NCBI GenBank assembly: GCA_035610835.1
Contig: CM069441.1
Location: forward strand, 101,367,606-101,431,605
Reading direction: 5' to 3'
Length of the DNA stretch: 64,000 nucleotides
Source: Ophiura sarsii
Taxonomy: Eukaryota > Echinodermata > Ophiuroidea > Amphilepidida > Ophiuridae
In this document: piece by piece, positions 28,201 through 43,200 of the stretch
Numbering within the stretch: position 1 is the stretch's first letter
Layout of the letters: each line of letters begins with the position of its first letter
Translations under genes and position numbers: made by a program
The notes under the pieces: model-generated
Told to the model about the DNA's origin: nothing
The model's database searches: none
What the model saw: only the letters and a program-made list of their open reading frames with translations

Positions 28201-31200
28201 CAAAGAAACATTATTTTTTTACGAAGAAAAATTCCAAAATGGAAACTTACTAATTAAGTCATAATAAAACTTACCCAATACTCAAAAATAGCCCCATTTG
28301 AGTTAAAAGACGAGTCATTTTTACACACAACTCAATGGAATACAATATATCAAAACTAGTTTTTCTCAGAACGTCCTTTTTTGAGTTAAGTCTTTCTGGA
28401 TGTCAACATACATACATACTACATAATTATTCATACCCTTTGAAAAAAATTATTAGTTTTGGAATTGTTTCGAAATAGCTCTGTAGCCTTTCTCCTCTTT
28501 GTGAGCATTCACAATATGCACAAAAAAAGTTATTTGATCTTCTTCGCCATGCTGTCAAAGAGCTAGAGTGTTGTCCTATAATATTCCTCACTTTACATTC
28601 AATAGGACACATTTGTAATGCATCCACATTGTATGCACACATCATGGAATAATTATTATATAACAATATAAAAGCCTATCACACAATATAAAGAATGTTT
28701 GGAATGTCAAAAACATGTGTATTATCACAAAAAGTGGCCTCAATCCTGAGACTTGGTATGGGGTATGAATAATTTTGGACAGGCATAAAAACCCAATTCT
28801 TGTTCAATTCTATTGTTATGCAAAAAATGTTGAGCCCAGATATGTTGATTTGTACTTGCAAACTAATTGTCTTTAGCGTAAAGCAAAAGTTCCACCACTC
28901 CAGCTGGTATAGATATGAGAAAAACCCAAAAAACTCATATTTGAATATGAATAATTGTGGGCTTAACTGTACATACTGTTATACTGTACACAGCGCCCTA
29001 CTGGGCATTAACGGTACAGTGCCCCTGAAACGTAGGGACATGAGTTTTTTGTGTACAGGTAACAGATGATGATGAAAGTGTCTATGGGTTTATTGACATA
29101 TCTGTAATAGCTGCCATTTGTTATAGCCTATCTGATAATCTATACACTGTACTTGCGATATAAACTCAATGTAAGGCGAAACAAATTTTGTTGTGTTGCC
29201 CTCAAGTGCCAAAAATCTTGAAGTAGGGAGTCGGTCGGTTGATTTTTTATTTTATTTTATTGCTGACAAATATTACTGACATACTGTGGTTCATGACAAG
29301 ACAAAATTGGTAAATGTCAATTTGGCTAATGTTTCTAGTGTGATAATAGTTTAAAAGTAATCTATTCAAGCAAACTTATTCATTTCAAGCAGAAAATAGT
29401 AATATTTTGACAAATTGGGTAAAATTGTAAATCTTTAAAAAAAAAAAAAAATATGGTTTTTGAGATTTTAGCGTCGGTTGCTGAGGGCAACAATACATTT
29501 TTGTTGTTGCCGAACTCTGAGCAGCTATTGTAGAAAAAGGCCTTGCGCCAACTATGTATGACATGTAAAGGCCATGGCTGCCACACTTTATAGATTAGAA
29601 GCTGTCAGATGTGTGTGTACCCCTGGTTAAAGTACAACTAATAAAGGGCAGCCATTGCAGATAGTACTTTTTGTACGCTTAGTCCGTGTTCCCACATAGA
29701 ACAAAATCCAGAGTAGGCCGCAACTGGTCCGGACTAAATTGCTAGTGGGAACACGATTTAAGTGGGTCCCGGTCCGGACTCAAAAGTGTGTGTTTTTTGT
29801 ATTTTTTTAAAGACCACATTAAAAGGCAGTCCTGACTGAGACTACTCGAGACCGGGACCACTTTGCGCGTATTGCTGTGCCTTGTGTAGTTATGGCACAT
29901 GCTTTACACATAAAGTCGCAGGAGTTATAAAGGATGCCATACGCATTATGAAGAAAGGCGCGCGTGTGGACACAGTGAATAGGACGCAGTGATCGTCATG
30001 ATTTAAGTAAATATTATTGAGACTTATTTTGTTATGCGAAACCGATAGTAGCTATATCTATTATTTATATCCTATTTCCATGCCCTAATGGAATTTTACT
30101 TCACTCATGGGTGCCTTTTCCGACTATTTTTGAATGATTTTAGATTTACATCCGGGTATAAGTGGATTTTGTTATTAGGCCACATTAGACCACTTTGCTG
30201 AGTCATCGTGGCGGCGAACGCTCAAGTGGGAATACAACCTCCAAGTGGGTCCAAGTCGGGACTAGTCCAGACGGAGACAACTTCTACTTATGTGGGAACA
30301 TGTCCTTATTCTATATAAGGCTCTGTCTGCAATAGCTGCCATTTTGATACATTTGAGCAAAATGAGTCGGAAGTAGAAAAGTTATCACATTTTTAGTCTT
30401 CTACTTAAAGGTGTACGTTCTGATTACTTTAAGATATTTTGATATCAGAAGAATCCCCATATTTTTCTTATTATGTGTGTAAAATCTTACGGGCCAGAAA
30501 AGTTCTATTTAGAAATTGTAGGCTAAAATGTGGTGAATTACTGCCAAAGATGGTTAACCACCCGCCAGTTTGTGTACTACTCAATGGGCAAATTTCTTGT
30601 GACCTTGTGCTTCTAAAATAAGAACCATAGAAGTTATTCAACTCAAACTTTGGAATGTGACAATTTTAAGGATGACCTTTCATGTAAAACAGAAAACACG
30701 AAAACCCTCATAAAAATAGTCCCAAAGATATGAGGAATTGAAGGTTTTCAAATTAATAGAAAATAAAAGAAAAACATTATTTTTTATTTTGGTTAAATCT
30801 CAAAGTTAAAATATTCCCAACTGTCGACTAATTTTGCTGAATCCTATGGTCACCTTTGAAGTAAAGGTAAAAAAAGGTAAAGGCGGTCAATCCTGTGTTC
30901 ACAAAAGGCTGCAGTCCCCACTCAGGCTATAATGGTAGAGGGTAACAATTTCCCAAATTTAATTTGGTCTCTTTACCATAATTAGCTATTACAGGGCGAG
31001 TAAAAAAACCTGCAATAGTGGAAAGAAGCCATCTTGTTTTCAAAACCAAGTTCAAGTTTGAAATTTTTTAAACGTTGCAAGAATGATAGGTGTTCCCAAC
31101 TTCATGTGAAAAAATTGCGTTTTTCGTTTGTCTTTGGTGAACCTGTTTGCTGCCCAACCCAGTTTGCTTGTTAGTCCACGAGCATAGTGATTTTCAATTG

Positions 31201-34200
31201 AAATTGCGCACATTTCATGTTCACATTTGAATATTCCGCTAACAAAAATTTGGAATAATTTCATTGTAATTCAAATTTAGAACATTATAAGCAATTCATA
31301 GCATGGGTTATGTAAATTGATTATTTTATCTCCCATGTAAACAAGAAAGAATGCATTATGTTCAAATTACGTCACAAATCTACTCGAATTTTTTTTTTTT
31401 AATGAGAAACGCATTTTGAAATTGTATGCATGTTTTGGGTGTTTCGTGGACAAGCATGTGAAATGGGTGCATGGGTAAAAAGGTTCACTAACAGGCGAAC
31501 GAAAAATGCAATTGATTTCAATTTTTCACATGAAATTAGTTACAAATATGTTATACTTATAACGTTTAAAAAATTTCAAACATAACTTGGTTTTGAAAAC
31601 AAGATGGCTTCTTTCCACTATTGTAGTTTTTTTGACTCACCCTGTATAAGTAGAGTAGTGCAATGCTCAATGAATAGGTTATTAACATGGGCTACTGAAG
31701 CAAATGAACAAAAGTGTGATATTACATGCAGCCAAATCTTATACCTCGTAATATTATACAAAAAAACAACTTTTTCCTCAAATGGGCACCTTAGATAATT
31801 ATACAAATCTCTAGTCACACATAAAATACATCTTACTGCACTGAAATTAGCATAACAAGGCTAGTGCTAGGGTAACATAAAAAATTCCTAAAGATCATAC
31901 TGTCTATTTACAATAATTGGCACTTTTAGTTCTTCCCTCAATATCTGCCAAAACAAATCTCTTCCTACATTATCATTAGGCCATTTGAATATGGCCTTAT
32001 CGTTACAGAGAATTTTATGCAAAAGTGGTGTCTTGTTTTTGTCTGGAATATCTTCCAAAAAGATGAGGATAAGCACATCGCGACCTTCCTTCACCAACCG
32101 CATGCAAGCAACATCAAGCTGAAAATTGCACATCTTATCTGCCATAAAATGTTTTGATAAAACAACGATAGTTCTTCGGCTGTGGGTTATACCGTGGCAG
32201 ACAGATTCAAGAAGAAATCCTCCGGGAGGAATATCTCCTCTTTCTTTCATACACAGCTCAAAAGGTTCTGGTCCATCCTCTATGTTAACCTCTAGCTCAT
32301 TGTTCACCCAGGCTTCATCCTCTGGGGCGTACACCACATACGCATCATATCGACGATAATGTATCGGAGCAAGACCTCGCTCAATTTCAGCATCTTCATC
32401 TGCTTCATCGTCATTGTTGAGTATACGGTGATATCTCCTTTTATGGAATATCAAAAATAGTTTGTATTTGATATGCCAACGGTATTTTACCGTGATGATT
32501 ATTACTGAACTTAGTAGGGCAAGTCCTACAATACTGGCAGCTATATAGATCTCTATTATGTATTTACAATATTCAGAGTACACTGCAGTCACACTTTTAT
32601 GATCAGAACATTGATACATTTGATTGGGTTGAAGCCATGTATAGTTATCATGTAAAATCCAAGATTGAAATGGTCTCACAGTACAGGGAGAGCAGTCAAA
32701 GGGATTACCACTCGCATCCAGTGTACTCAAACCTTTGTTCTGAACCAAAAATGATTTTGGGATTTCTGAAACAAGGTTCATTGCAATGTTAATTGTCTGT
32801 ATTTTGTCTAGATAATTAAACCAATGGACAGACGTGATTTGGTTGTCTTCCAGATTGAGATTAACTAGATGCATCAATAAAGAGGAGTAATATGAATCAA
32901 TGAATGTTATAGAATTGTGACTGAGATCCAGTGATCTAAGGGATTGAGTTTTTATGAATGAGATCTGACTGATGTAGTGGATGCTATTTCGAGCCAGTTT
33001 AAGAGTTTCCAAGCTTGGAAAATGTACTGTGGGTTGTTTGTATTTCAATAGGTTTAAGCCAGAGATGTCAAGATATTTGAGATTAGAACAATTGCCAAGA
33101 TAGTGCGAAATACCACTATTCAGAAACCAATTACTTATGTCAATATATTCTATATGAGTTGTAACCCGACATAGGTGGTACATTAATAACAATGGTTGAT
33201 CTGATCGCTCTGCTTGTTGAATGGGAGATTTCAGTTGTAAAAACGATGGCAATATGGGACAGTTTGCTAAAAGTTGAAATTGGTCTGTTTGTGGTTTTAT
33301 GTTTCCTACATTTAGTACATTGATAGCGGATAGCATATCTGTAATAGATTGACTCATACAATCTACAATATACAAGGGGTTACTAGCCAAATTTAAACGT
33401 TCCATTGGAGAATGAGGGAAGTTACAATGTTCTACATAGATAATGTTATTGTTACTTAAGTCCAAATAAACAAGAGAATCAGATTTGTTAAAGATTTGAA
33501 ACGCTTCTTGTGACAGAGTGATAATGTCATTGTGCGAGAGGTCCAATTCTTGCAGCTTATGCAAGCCGTTAAAGGCACCTTCTGGAAACAGAGACAAACG
33601 ATGATTGGATAATGAGAGTTTCAAGAGATTGGAAAACTGAGAAAATGTATCATTCTGTATATTTGCCAGTCCATTGTGACATTCCCTCGTATCAATTACT
33701 TCTAGATGCCTCAGGGAGTTGTTCCACTGAAGTAGATGTTGAAATGTTGCTGCGTTTATTGTGTGTTCGCTGACTGATATAAGAGTAAGATGTTCAAGTG
33801 GTGAATGAAAAATTGGCATGGCTGATACTGGCCAGATGCAGTATAGTGTTGATTCAAACTGGATGACATTTTGTAGAGTGTTATAAACCAGTAAATCATC
33901 TGAAGCCCATGTATCTATGCGTAATATTTGAAGAGGTATGCTTGAAAACATCTCAAATGTGTCGTTGTGCAAACCACCAAAAGAATTATACAGTAGATTT
34001 AATTCTAAAAGTTTGGTCAGGTTTTGGAAATCAGATCCAAAATTTAAACTTTGGAACGCATTGTATGATGCATTGATAGTCTGCACTGAGGAGAGGTGGG
34101 ATAGAGCTTGACTTAGAAAATTATCACTGAACCCGTTCCGGCTTATATCAAGATATTTCAAATTCTTCAAATCGGTGAAGATGTCATCAGGCAGTGTTGA

Positions 34201-37200
34201 TAATAATTGATTGCCATGTAGATCAAGCAATTCAAGGTTGAATAACCCTGTGAATGAGGATGAAACCAGAACACGTAATGATCCAACAGTTGCATCACAA
34301 CTTATATCCAATGTTTGGAGAGACTGAAGCCATTGAAAAGGCGTATCATAGATGCCTCGCATGAGATTATCACTCATGTTCAGGGATAACAAAGATTTCA
34401 ATCCAAGAAACGTCTCGTTGTCTATTCTGGTAATGTAACTGTTACTGAGAGATAGAATTTCCAGAGAAGCAAGGTTCTTAAATGGTGAATATCCAGTTAT
34501 GTTTCCAAGTTTGTTATTGCTCAGGTCCAGCAATCTGATTGTGTCGTCGTACAGTGTTGGAACCGCCACTAATTGTCGATGACTACAATCCATATCAGTA
34601 TAGTTGTGTAGTTTACACGGTAGACTTCCCTTGGGATAGGTGTATCCAGTACTGGAAACCAGCGTGACATGGAGGATGGTAGCAAATAGAATCATAGCAA
34701 ATGGTAGGAAGAACATGATGCTGTTTGATAATCGCAATCGCTAGTGATCCGGATAGAAATCTGCCTGCGAGCCGTTGTTGTTCAATGTGCTATCGGATGA
34801 TGAATGGTGGCAAAAGTGGAGGCGGCCTAAAATATATACAGTCTCATGGGAAGAAGGAAGGAAACCACTATGTTTTCTTAAGTCTCCTGTTTTTCGATGA
34901 AATTGATTGTAATCCATGTCAAATAGTACCAACCAAATGGTATGTGCATTTTAATCAAAGTTTCGTTTAGACGTCATTCTTGATTGGCGCGTTTACGGGG
35001 AAGAGGGATGGTATCCAATTGAGCATGCTCAGATTAATTATCGCTTTGATAACCATTATGATCTCCTTTGACAGCTATGAAAATGAACTCTGAACTTTTT
35101 AATTTTCCTCAGTAGTGTTGGTTACCAGCAAGTATTCATTTCAAGTGGGAATAAATAGTTTATATGTTTAAAGTTAATTCAATGAAAGTAGTAAGGTCAA
35201 ATACTAAACAGTTCAGAAGTATGAAGATTTTTATGATTATTGCGAAGTTCACCCCATTGAAAACTGAACCACTCTCATCATGGTTAAACTGAGATGAGAG
35301 CCTTGTTTTCAGTTCACTTAAATCCCTCTTCGACACCAAATGCGCAATGCCTTCATGCATATTGTAGTCATGCAGTGCAGTGCAATGGTCACACAAGGGC
35401 CAGGCTTCAGGCAAAATATGTGCACAATGTTAATTGGGATTTGGATCGAATCGGTTTCATACATCACGCTCAAAATATAACACAGAGTGAGTGTGTTTCT
35501 AAGAGTCTCATTGACTGGTAATGCATCAGAGAGTCCGTTATCATTTTACATTTTGTGTAAATGTTGGCAAACATGTTTTACTGGGGTCATTGCGTGGTCA
35601 TAACACCACACTAAGCCATTGACCTCAGTCACTAGACATTCTGGTGAAGCTATTGCGCCAAATTCTGTAGATAATTTTGATGCGATCTAAATCAAAATTA
35701 CCAAAGTGTGAATTATTACAGGATACATTGCGAATTAAGGTAAACGGTTTTTAGATGGTAGTTAGTAGAATAATGCCTATGTATTACTTTGGTGCAAAAA
35801 CCCCATTTCCAGGAAAATTGAGGGCACACTTCCATACGTATCTCTCAATGCCCTAACCACACTACACTATACAAAATCATCCAAAATAAAACTCCATGCG
35901 CTTGCTGCTGCATTGGCTCGATTACGTCACCTACCGCAGGCATATGTGGGCACAAAGTGTGTGCCCGCATATGCGCTGGGGAGTTAGCTCAGTTGATAGG
36001 GGCACAGACTGGGGTGCGGATGGTCCCTGGATCGAATCCTGGGGGTGCTTGGTGATTTTTCGGTTAAAAAATTGTACTTTTTCCCCCTCCTCCCCCCTCC
36101 CCCTCGATACACGCAAACAAATAGCTGTGGGAGTTAGGGTTAAATAACATGGTTGCATTTTTTTTAATTTGCAAGCTTAAAAGCTTCCATTATAGACAAA
36201 ACTATTGGGACATCTTGCATAACCTAAGGAGCTGAGACTCCGCTTGCCTATAGGTAGCTATATTTGTTGGGAAGCAAACTTTTAGATGACTGTAGTTGGA
36301 GTGTCGGTGACTTTTGTGGTCAGCTTAGACTTAATTGAAGTATAGGAGTTTACAAATACAAGACGGTTTGAGGAAATTAGAGCAAACTAGTGGTCCCGCA
36401 ATGTTGAATGATTGGGACTCCGACTCCGAGACGGATGGAGGCAGTCACCAATCATCCAACACCAAGATCTGCATCGTTTAATTGCACAAATCTTGTCCAG
36501 AGATGTTATTAGCATACGCCGCCATTTTTGTGGTCGTCAAGTTTTCAGTCTCGTAGTTGGTCACTGTTCAATATTAACATAATATTCAATAGGCTGTAGT
36601 ATTGTTTCGGAGGACTGTGTTGATTTGAGGGAAGTAGTCAAAATGTCCGTACCTTTGGTAGTCATATAAACACAAACAAGCATTTGGCAGGCATTATTTG
36701 TCCGACTTTGCTAAAAATGAACCAATCAGAAAGGAGGATGTAAGAGGTGTTTTCACACTAAGAAGTCTATGCAGACTATTCAGTAAAGCCTACGATATTT
36801 ATGGAAATACAACATGGTTTCTATCGCAAGAATTGTGAATTACTGGTGTCTTGGTGTTGGAAAGTAGACACAATCATCCAATACCCCAGGACCAGTAATT
36901 CACACTACTTCCCTCTATATCATGTTGTATTTGTATAATCACAAATGAAGAGAATCCCTGTCATAACATATTGCTACTCTCTCTCCTGGTGCATGTGTAT
37001 CTGTCAGGTACTGATGCAACAAACTCCACAAATGGGATATAAACATTGCAGGCATGTTTGTGACTTAGCAAACTATAAGATAACGGAAATAAGTAGATAA
37101 AATCAAAAGTAAATGAAATCAAATTTAATTTAAAATGAAATAAATTCAATGAATATGAATATGGCTTAATGATGAGCCACCTTCATGACACACTCAAAAC

Positions 37201-40200
37201 ACATACTTTTTCAAGTATCTAATTGGAGCATTTTGCATTGACCCATCAAATCAATACCAATAAGTTGTCAGCTAGTCTTACTTACAGATAATACTAAGAA
37301 GATGAGACCAAATTTTAAAAAAACACCACTCTCCCCAAAAAGCCCAAAATGTGATTGTTATCTCCCCCAAGTTGGCATAAACCCATGTTTGGTGCCTGAT
37401 TTGAACAAGGTGTCATTTTATAGCTATTTTTTTTGAAATCATACAATTTGAATCTTAATTTTCATTTTGAGAGACAGCTGGTGATGTATCATTCATTATA
37501 TTGTATAAATTATGTCAGTTATGTATTTTTTTCCTCTCCAAGTAAGAGACTTTATTTTTTGATTCCTCACATTTCAAAACAACATATACGCGTTTACATA
37601 TTATTTACAAGTATAATTATATAATATTTGTGTTACAGATTACAGATCTATTATTTGCATGAAATTCTCAAAATATCAATAAAAATTCCTTTAAAAAGGA
37701 AAAGAGGCGGTCATATAATATAAATTTAAAGAAACAGACAGCAGAGTGTAATATAGGTAACACAAAGAGTGGTTAGTCATAAGTTTTATTTATCAATATA
37801 AAACATGAATGGAAATCACTAACTAATGTTGATAATACTATAAAAAGTCAGGACAATGTTGACGAGTCAAAACATTAAGGCTTTTGGAATCAAGGTATTA
37901 GGTAGCATTTGGCTGCATACCGCATCACACTTTTATTATTTTGCATATATACATTGATTCACGCAGATGTTGCCATTTAATTGGACTGTTTCCTGATTAA
38001 TGTCTTATCATTTTTTAACAATATTTCAAAAATAAAATCAGCCTTGACACCTGTGGTGTAGTGGAAAGTCAGTCGGCCCGTGTGCTGGAGGTCTATGGTT
38101 TAAATGCCGGGGGGTGGGGGTGGGGTGGGGGAGGGGGGTCAGGGTTACTTTTGTGGTCACTTTTCTCCGCTGGAAAAAAAAACTGAAAAAAGGGGCTACC
38201 TAGAGTTAGGGTTATGCAGCATTTTCTTTTTCTTTTTTCATACAAAATTGTGTAATTTTCATTTCTATACATAACAAATTCCTAAAGTTCATACCGTCTA
38301 TTTACAATAACTGGCATTTTGAGTTCTTCCCTAATTGTCTGCCAAAACAAATCTCTTCCTACATGATCACCTGGCCATTTCAGTATGGCCTTATTGCTGC
38401 AGAGAATTTGACGTAATAGCAGCGTCTTGTCTTTGTCTGGAATGTCTTCCAAAAAGATGAGGATAAGCACATCGCGACCTTCCTGCATTAACCTCAGGCA
38501 AGCAATATGAAGCTGAAAATGGCACATCCCATTTGCCATAAAATGTTTGGATAAAACAACGATAGTTCTTCGACTGTGGGCTATACCGTGGCAGATGGAA
38601 TCAAGAATAAATCGTCCAGGAGGAATATCTCCTCTTTCTTTCATACACAGCTCAAAAGGTTCTGGTCCATCCTCTATGTTAACCTCTAGCTCATTGTTCA
38701 CCCAGGCTTCATCCTCTGGGGCATACACCACATACGCATCATATCGACGATAATGTATCGGAGCAAGACCTCGCTCAATTTCAGCATCTTCATCTGCTTC
38801 ATTGTCATTGTTGAGTATACGATGATATCTCCTTTTATGGAATATCAAAAATAGTTTGTATTTTATGTGCCAACGGTATTTTACTGTTATAATTATTACT
38901 GAACTTAGTAGGAAAAGTCCTACAATACTGACAGCTAAATAGATCTCTATTAGGTATTTACAATATTCAGAGTACACTGCAGTCACACTGTTATAATCAT
39001 CAGAACATTGATACGTTTGAGTAGGTTGAAGCCATGTATAGTTATCATGTAAAATCCAAAATTGAAATGGTCTCACAGTACAGGGAGAGCAGTAAAAGGG
39101 GTTACCACTGGAATCTAGTGTAATCAAACGTTTGTTCTTAACAAAAATGAATTTTGGGATTTCTGAAACACTGTTTATTGCAATGTTAATTGTCTGTATT
39201 TTGTCTAGATAATGAAGCCAGTGGACTGATGTGATTAGGTTGTTTTCCAGATTAAGATTGATTAGATTTATCAATAAAGAGGCATCCCCCTTGTCAATAG
39301 ATTTTATAAGATTGTGACTGAGATCCAGTGATCTAAGGGATTGAGTTTTTATGAATGAGATCTGACTGATGTAGCGGATGCTATTTTGAGCCAGTTTGAG
39401 AGTTTCCAAGCTTGGAAAATGTACTGTGGGTTGTTTTTGTTTCAATAGGTTTGAGCCAGAGATGTCAAGATATTTGAGATTTGAACAATTGCCAAGATTG
39501 TACGAAATAGTATGATGCATAAACCAATTACTTATGTCAACATATTCTATATGAGTTGCAACCTGACATAGATAGTACATATATAACATTGGTTGATCGG
39601 ATCCCTCTACTTGTTGAATGGGAGCTATCAGGTGCGATAAAGATGGCAATGTAGGACAGGAATATAAAAGTTGAAATTGGACTTCTGGTTTTAAGTTTTC
39701 TACATTTACTACAATGGTAGTTGATAGCAGATCTGTCATAGATTGACTAGCACAATCTACCATAAACATGGGGTTACTAGCCAGATTTAAATGTACCATT
39801 GGAGCAAGAGGGAAGTTACAATCATCTATGTCGACAATGTTATTGTTACTCAAGTCCAAATAAACAAGAGAATCAGATTTGTTAAAGATTTGAAACACTT
39901 CTTGTGACAGAGTGGTTATCTCATTGTGTGAGAGGTCCAACTCTTGTAGCTTATGTAAGCCATTGAATGCACCTTTTGGAAACTGAGACAAACGATGATT
40001 GGATAATGAGAGTTTCAAGAGATTGGAAAACTGAGAAAATGTATTTTTCTGTATATTTGCCAGTCCATCGTCACACTCCCGGGTGTCAATTACTGCTAAA
40101 TATCTCATAGAGTTGTTCCACTGAAGTAGATGTTGAAATGTTGCTGCGTTTATTGTTTGTTCGCCGATTGATGTAAGAGTAAGGTGTTCAAGTGGTGAAG

Positions 40201-43200
40201 GAAACAGTGGCATGGCTGATAATGGCCCGATGCAGTTTAGATTTGATTCAAAATGGATGACATTTTGTAGAGTGTTAAAAACCAGTCCATCATCTGAATA
40301 CCCTGTATCTATGTGTAATGTTTGAAGAGGTATGCTTGAAAACATCTCAAATGTGTCGTTGTGCAAATCAAATTTATTATGCAGCAGATTTAATTCTAAA
40401 AGTTTTGTCAGGTTTTGGAAATCAGATCCAAAATTTAAACTACCGAACGCATTGATCGCATTGTTGTATGATGCATTGATAGTCTGCACTGAGGAGAGGT
40501 GGGATAGGGCTTGACTTGGAAACTTATCATCACTGAACATGTTGTTTTCGCTTATGTCAATATACTTCAAGCGCTTCAAATCAGTGAAAATGTCATCAGC
40601 CAGTGTTGATAAGTAATTGCCATGTAGATCAAGCCATTGAAGGTTGAATAACCCTGTGAACGCAGATGAAACCAGGAAAGTGAATGGTTGAGAAATTCTA
40701 CCATTACTAAGATCCAATGTTTGGAGAGACTGAAGCCATTGAAAAGGCATATCGTAGATGCCTTGCATGACAGTATTACTCATGTTCAGGGATAACAAAG
40801 ATTTCAATCCAAGAAAGGTCTTGTTGTCTATTCTGGTTATGTAACTGTTACTGAGCGATAGAATTTCGAGAGAAGCAAGGTTCTCAAATGGTGAATATCC
40901 AGTTATGTTTCCAAGTCTATTATTGCTTAGGTCCAGCGATCTGATTGTGCCAGTGTCCAGTGTTGGAACCATCACTAGTTGTCTGTGACTACAATCCATA
41001 TCAGTATAGTTGTGTAGTTTACATGGTAAACTTCCCTTGGGATAGGTGTATCCATTACTGGAAACCAGTGTGACATGGAGGATGGTAGCAAATAGAATCA
41101 TAGCAAATGGTAGGAAGAACATGATGCTGGTTGTATACTCGCTAGTGAACCGGATAGAAATCTGTCTGTGAGGTGTTGTTGTTCAATGCGCTACTGAATG
41201 GTGAATGGTTGCCAAAATTGGAGACGACCTAAAATGTATACAGTCTCACAGGAAGAAGGAAGAAACACTTGAGACGTATCTGGTACTAAACCCACTCCGG
41301 GTTAAACCACACTTTAATTATTTCTACAGAAGACCCTTGCTGCTGTAGGTTTTCGTATACCTGAGCTTGTTTGTATGGCTGAGATTTGTGCATTGTTGAT
41401 TATCACACACCGTGAAATCATAGATCCTTGAGAAGGATTCTCAAGGATCTATGGTGAAATCAACTGACAAAGGAGATATTTGCTCTAGCGAATCTGAATG
41501 TTTGTAGGCTCTATTGATAGCGCAATTGTACTAGAGTATTTTAAAAGTGTCTCTTGCATGTGGTGTTTGAGGCATGAGGTGGTGGATTTTGGTGTTGATG
41601 ATGAGGGGGGGGGGGAGGGGAGAGGCAGTACATTTTTAAGTGCATGCCTTTGTAATGTTGTTATATCTTATGCATTTTTTTGGAAAAGTTAGTATAGGCC
41701 TAGCTTTATTCCGCAGATACGTTCTTAATTGCAAAAATAGGATGTTCATGACTGAATCAATCTCAATGTTTAGAGTGAGTAATTTAGACCCCACTCAGCA
41801 GAGCAACCCCAATATTGGGCCCTTTCGTAAAATACTTTATTATAGACACATAAACTAAAAGGGAGAGGTGATGGCAGGGTCAGGACAAGTGTATTCTTTC
41901 TCAAGCCTGGCGGGGAAAGGTTTTCAAACTTCCTGCTCCCCCCCACCCCGACCCCAAGTATAATTGTGCATACCATCTGCAAACATCAAATTGAACATTT
42001 TCGCATACTATCCAAGTTTATTTAGCATGTATGGGGAACCATTTGATATTAAATAATCTTAAGTTGTAATCAAAAATAAATACTGTAACGTGTATATATA
42101 CTTCAATAAAATAACCATTATAATTATATTTTGTGAATTGTGTTATGATTTGCACAGCAGCCTATATCATGCCCATGGGTGTATTGAACAAAATTCACCT
42201 TCCATTCAAACATTATTTAGCTGCTACATGTATGTTATGAAATTGCAAGTCAAATAATTATATATCTATTCAACTATTTCGTAAATCCCTATACATGTAG
42301 GCAATTTCTGAAGGACAGGGTAAATAGTTGATAGGATTGTAAATAAGGATTTACTCACTGGATGAATCCATTGGATTTATCTTTTGAAAGTGATATTATG
42401 ACAATGTTCCTTATATTCATTTGAAATATCTATTAAATAAAACCAATGTTTCAAACTCCTATACTAATATAGTAATGGTATATAAAATAAATCAATATAA
42501 AGGTATATGGTGCACATTTTATCATAATTTAGATCACTTGACTTTCTCTATCTTAAGAAATGGGCCATATGAATACTGTTAACCACTTAATTTCGTGAGG
42601 GATTTAATTTTGCGAATTTAATGAGGTATGTATAGATTCCTGAAATTATAAATACCCGCGAAACTGACAATTTTGCATTTAAACTTTAAGTAGCAGTATT
42701 TCCAGATTCGCAAAATTAAAAGTGCCCGCCAAAATAGCAGTAATTTAGCGAAATAAAGTATCCGAGAAGTATTATAGTGTCGTGATAATACTTTTACACA
42801 TAAAAAATTCATAATAATAAACACTTATGAACAAATTTATACACAGTTTGGTAAAGTATTGGGTCATCCCATGTCAAATCACCCAATTGATTTAACTCAA
42901 CCCTCTTCAAATTTGCTTAAAATTTGGTTTATAGGGTAACTTTGGCTCAACAAGCTCAAATTTTAAAATTAAAAATTCATCCGACTTACATTTTTTGCGA
43001 TACGGTGCGCGCATTGTCGACGATTTCGGTCAAAATGAGCGCAACCGTCAACTTTCAAACGACCATAAATCAGTAACCCCTGGGTCAAATTGGCTGAAAT
43101 CTGTGTTTTTGGAAAGGGAATTGCATAAGGAATCCAAATCTGCCATTATTTCTCATGCATTAGCATGTTACGTTTTCATGACCGCTTGACCTTTACTTTG

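Noticed and set aside
31604..31798. Small plus-strand coding region next to TLR 1
   Set aside because: It begins inside the right arm of the TA-flanked MITE 30992-31644 and shows no conserved features.
32126..32359. Plus-strand open frames opposite the TLR TIR domains (also at 38547 and 49976)
   Set aside because: They are mirrors of the conserved TIR coding sequence, equally present in all three paralogues, and have no independent start context or homology.
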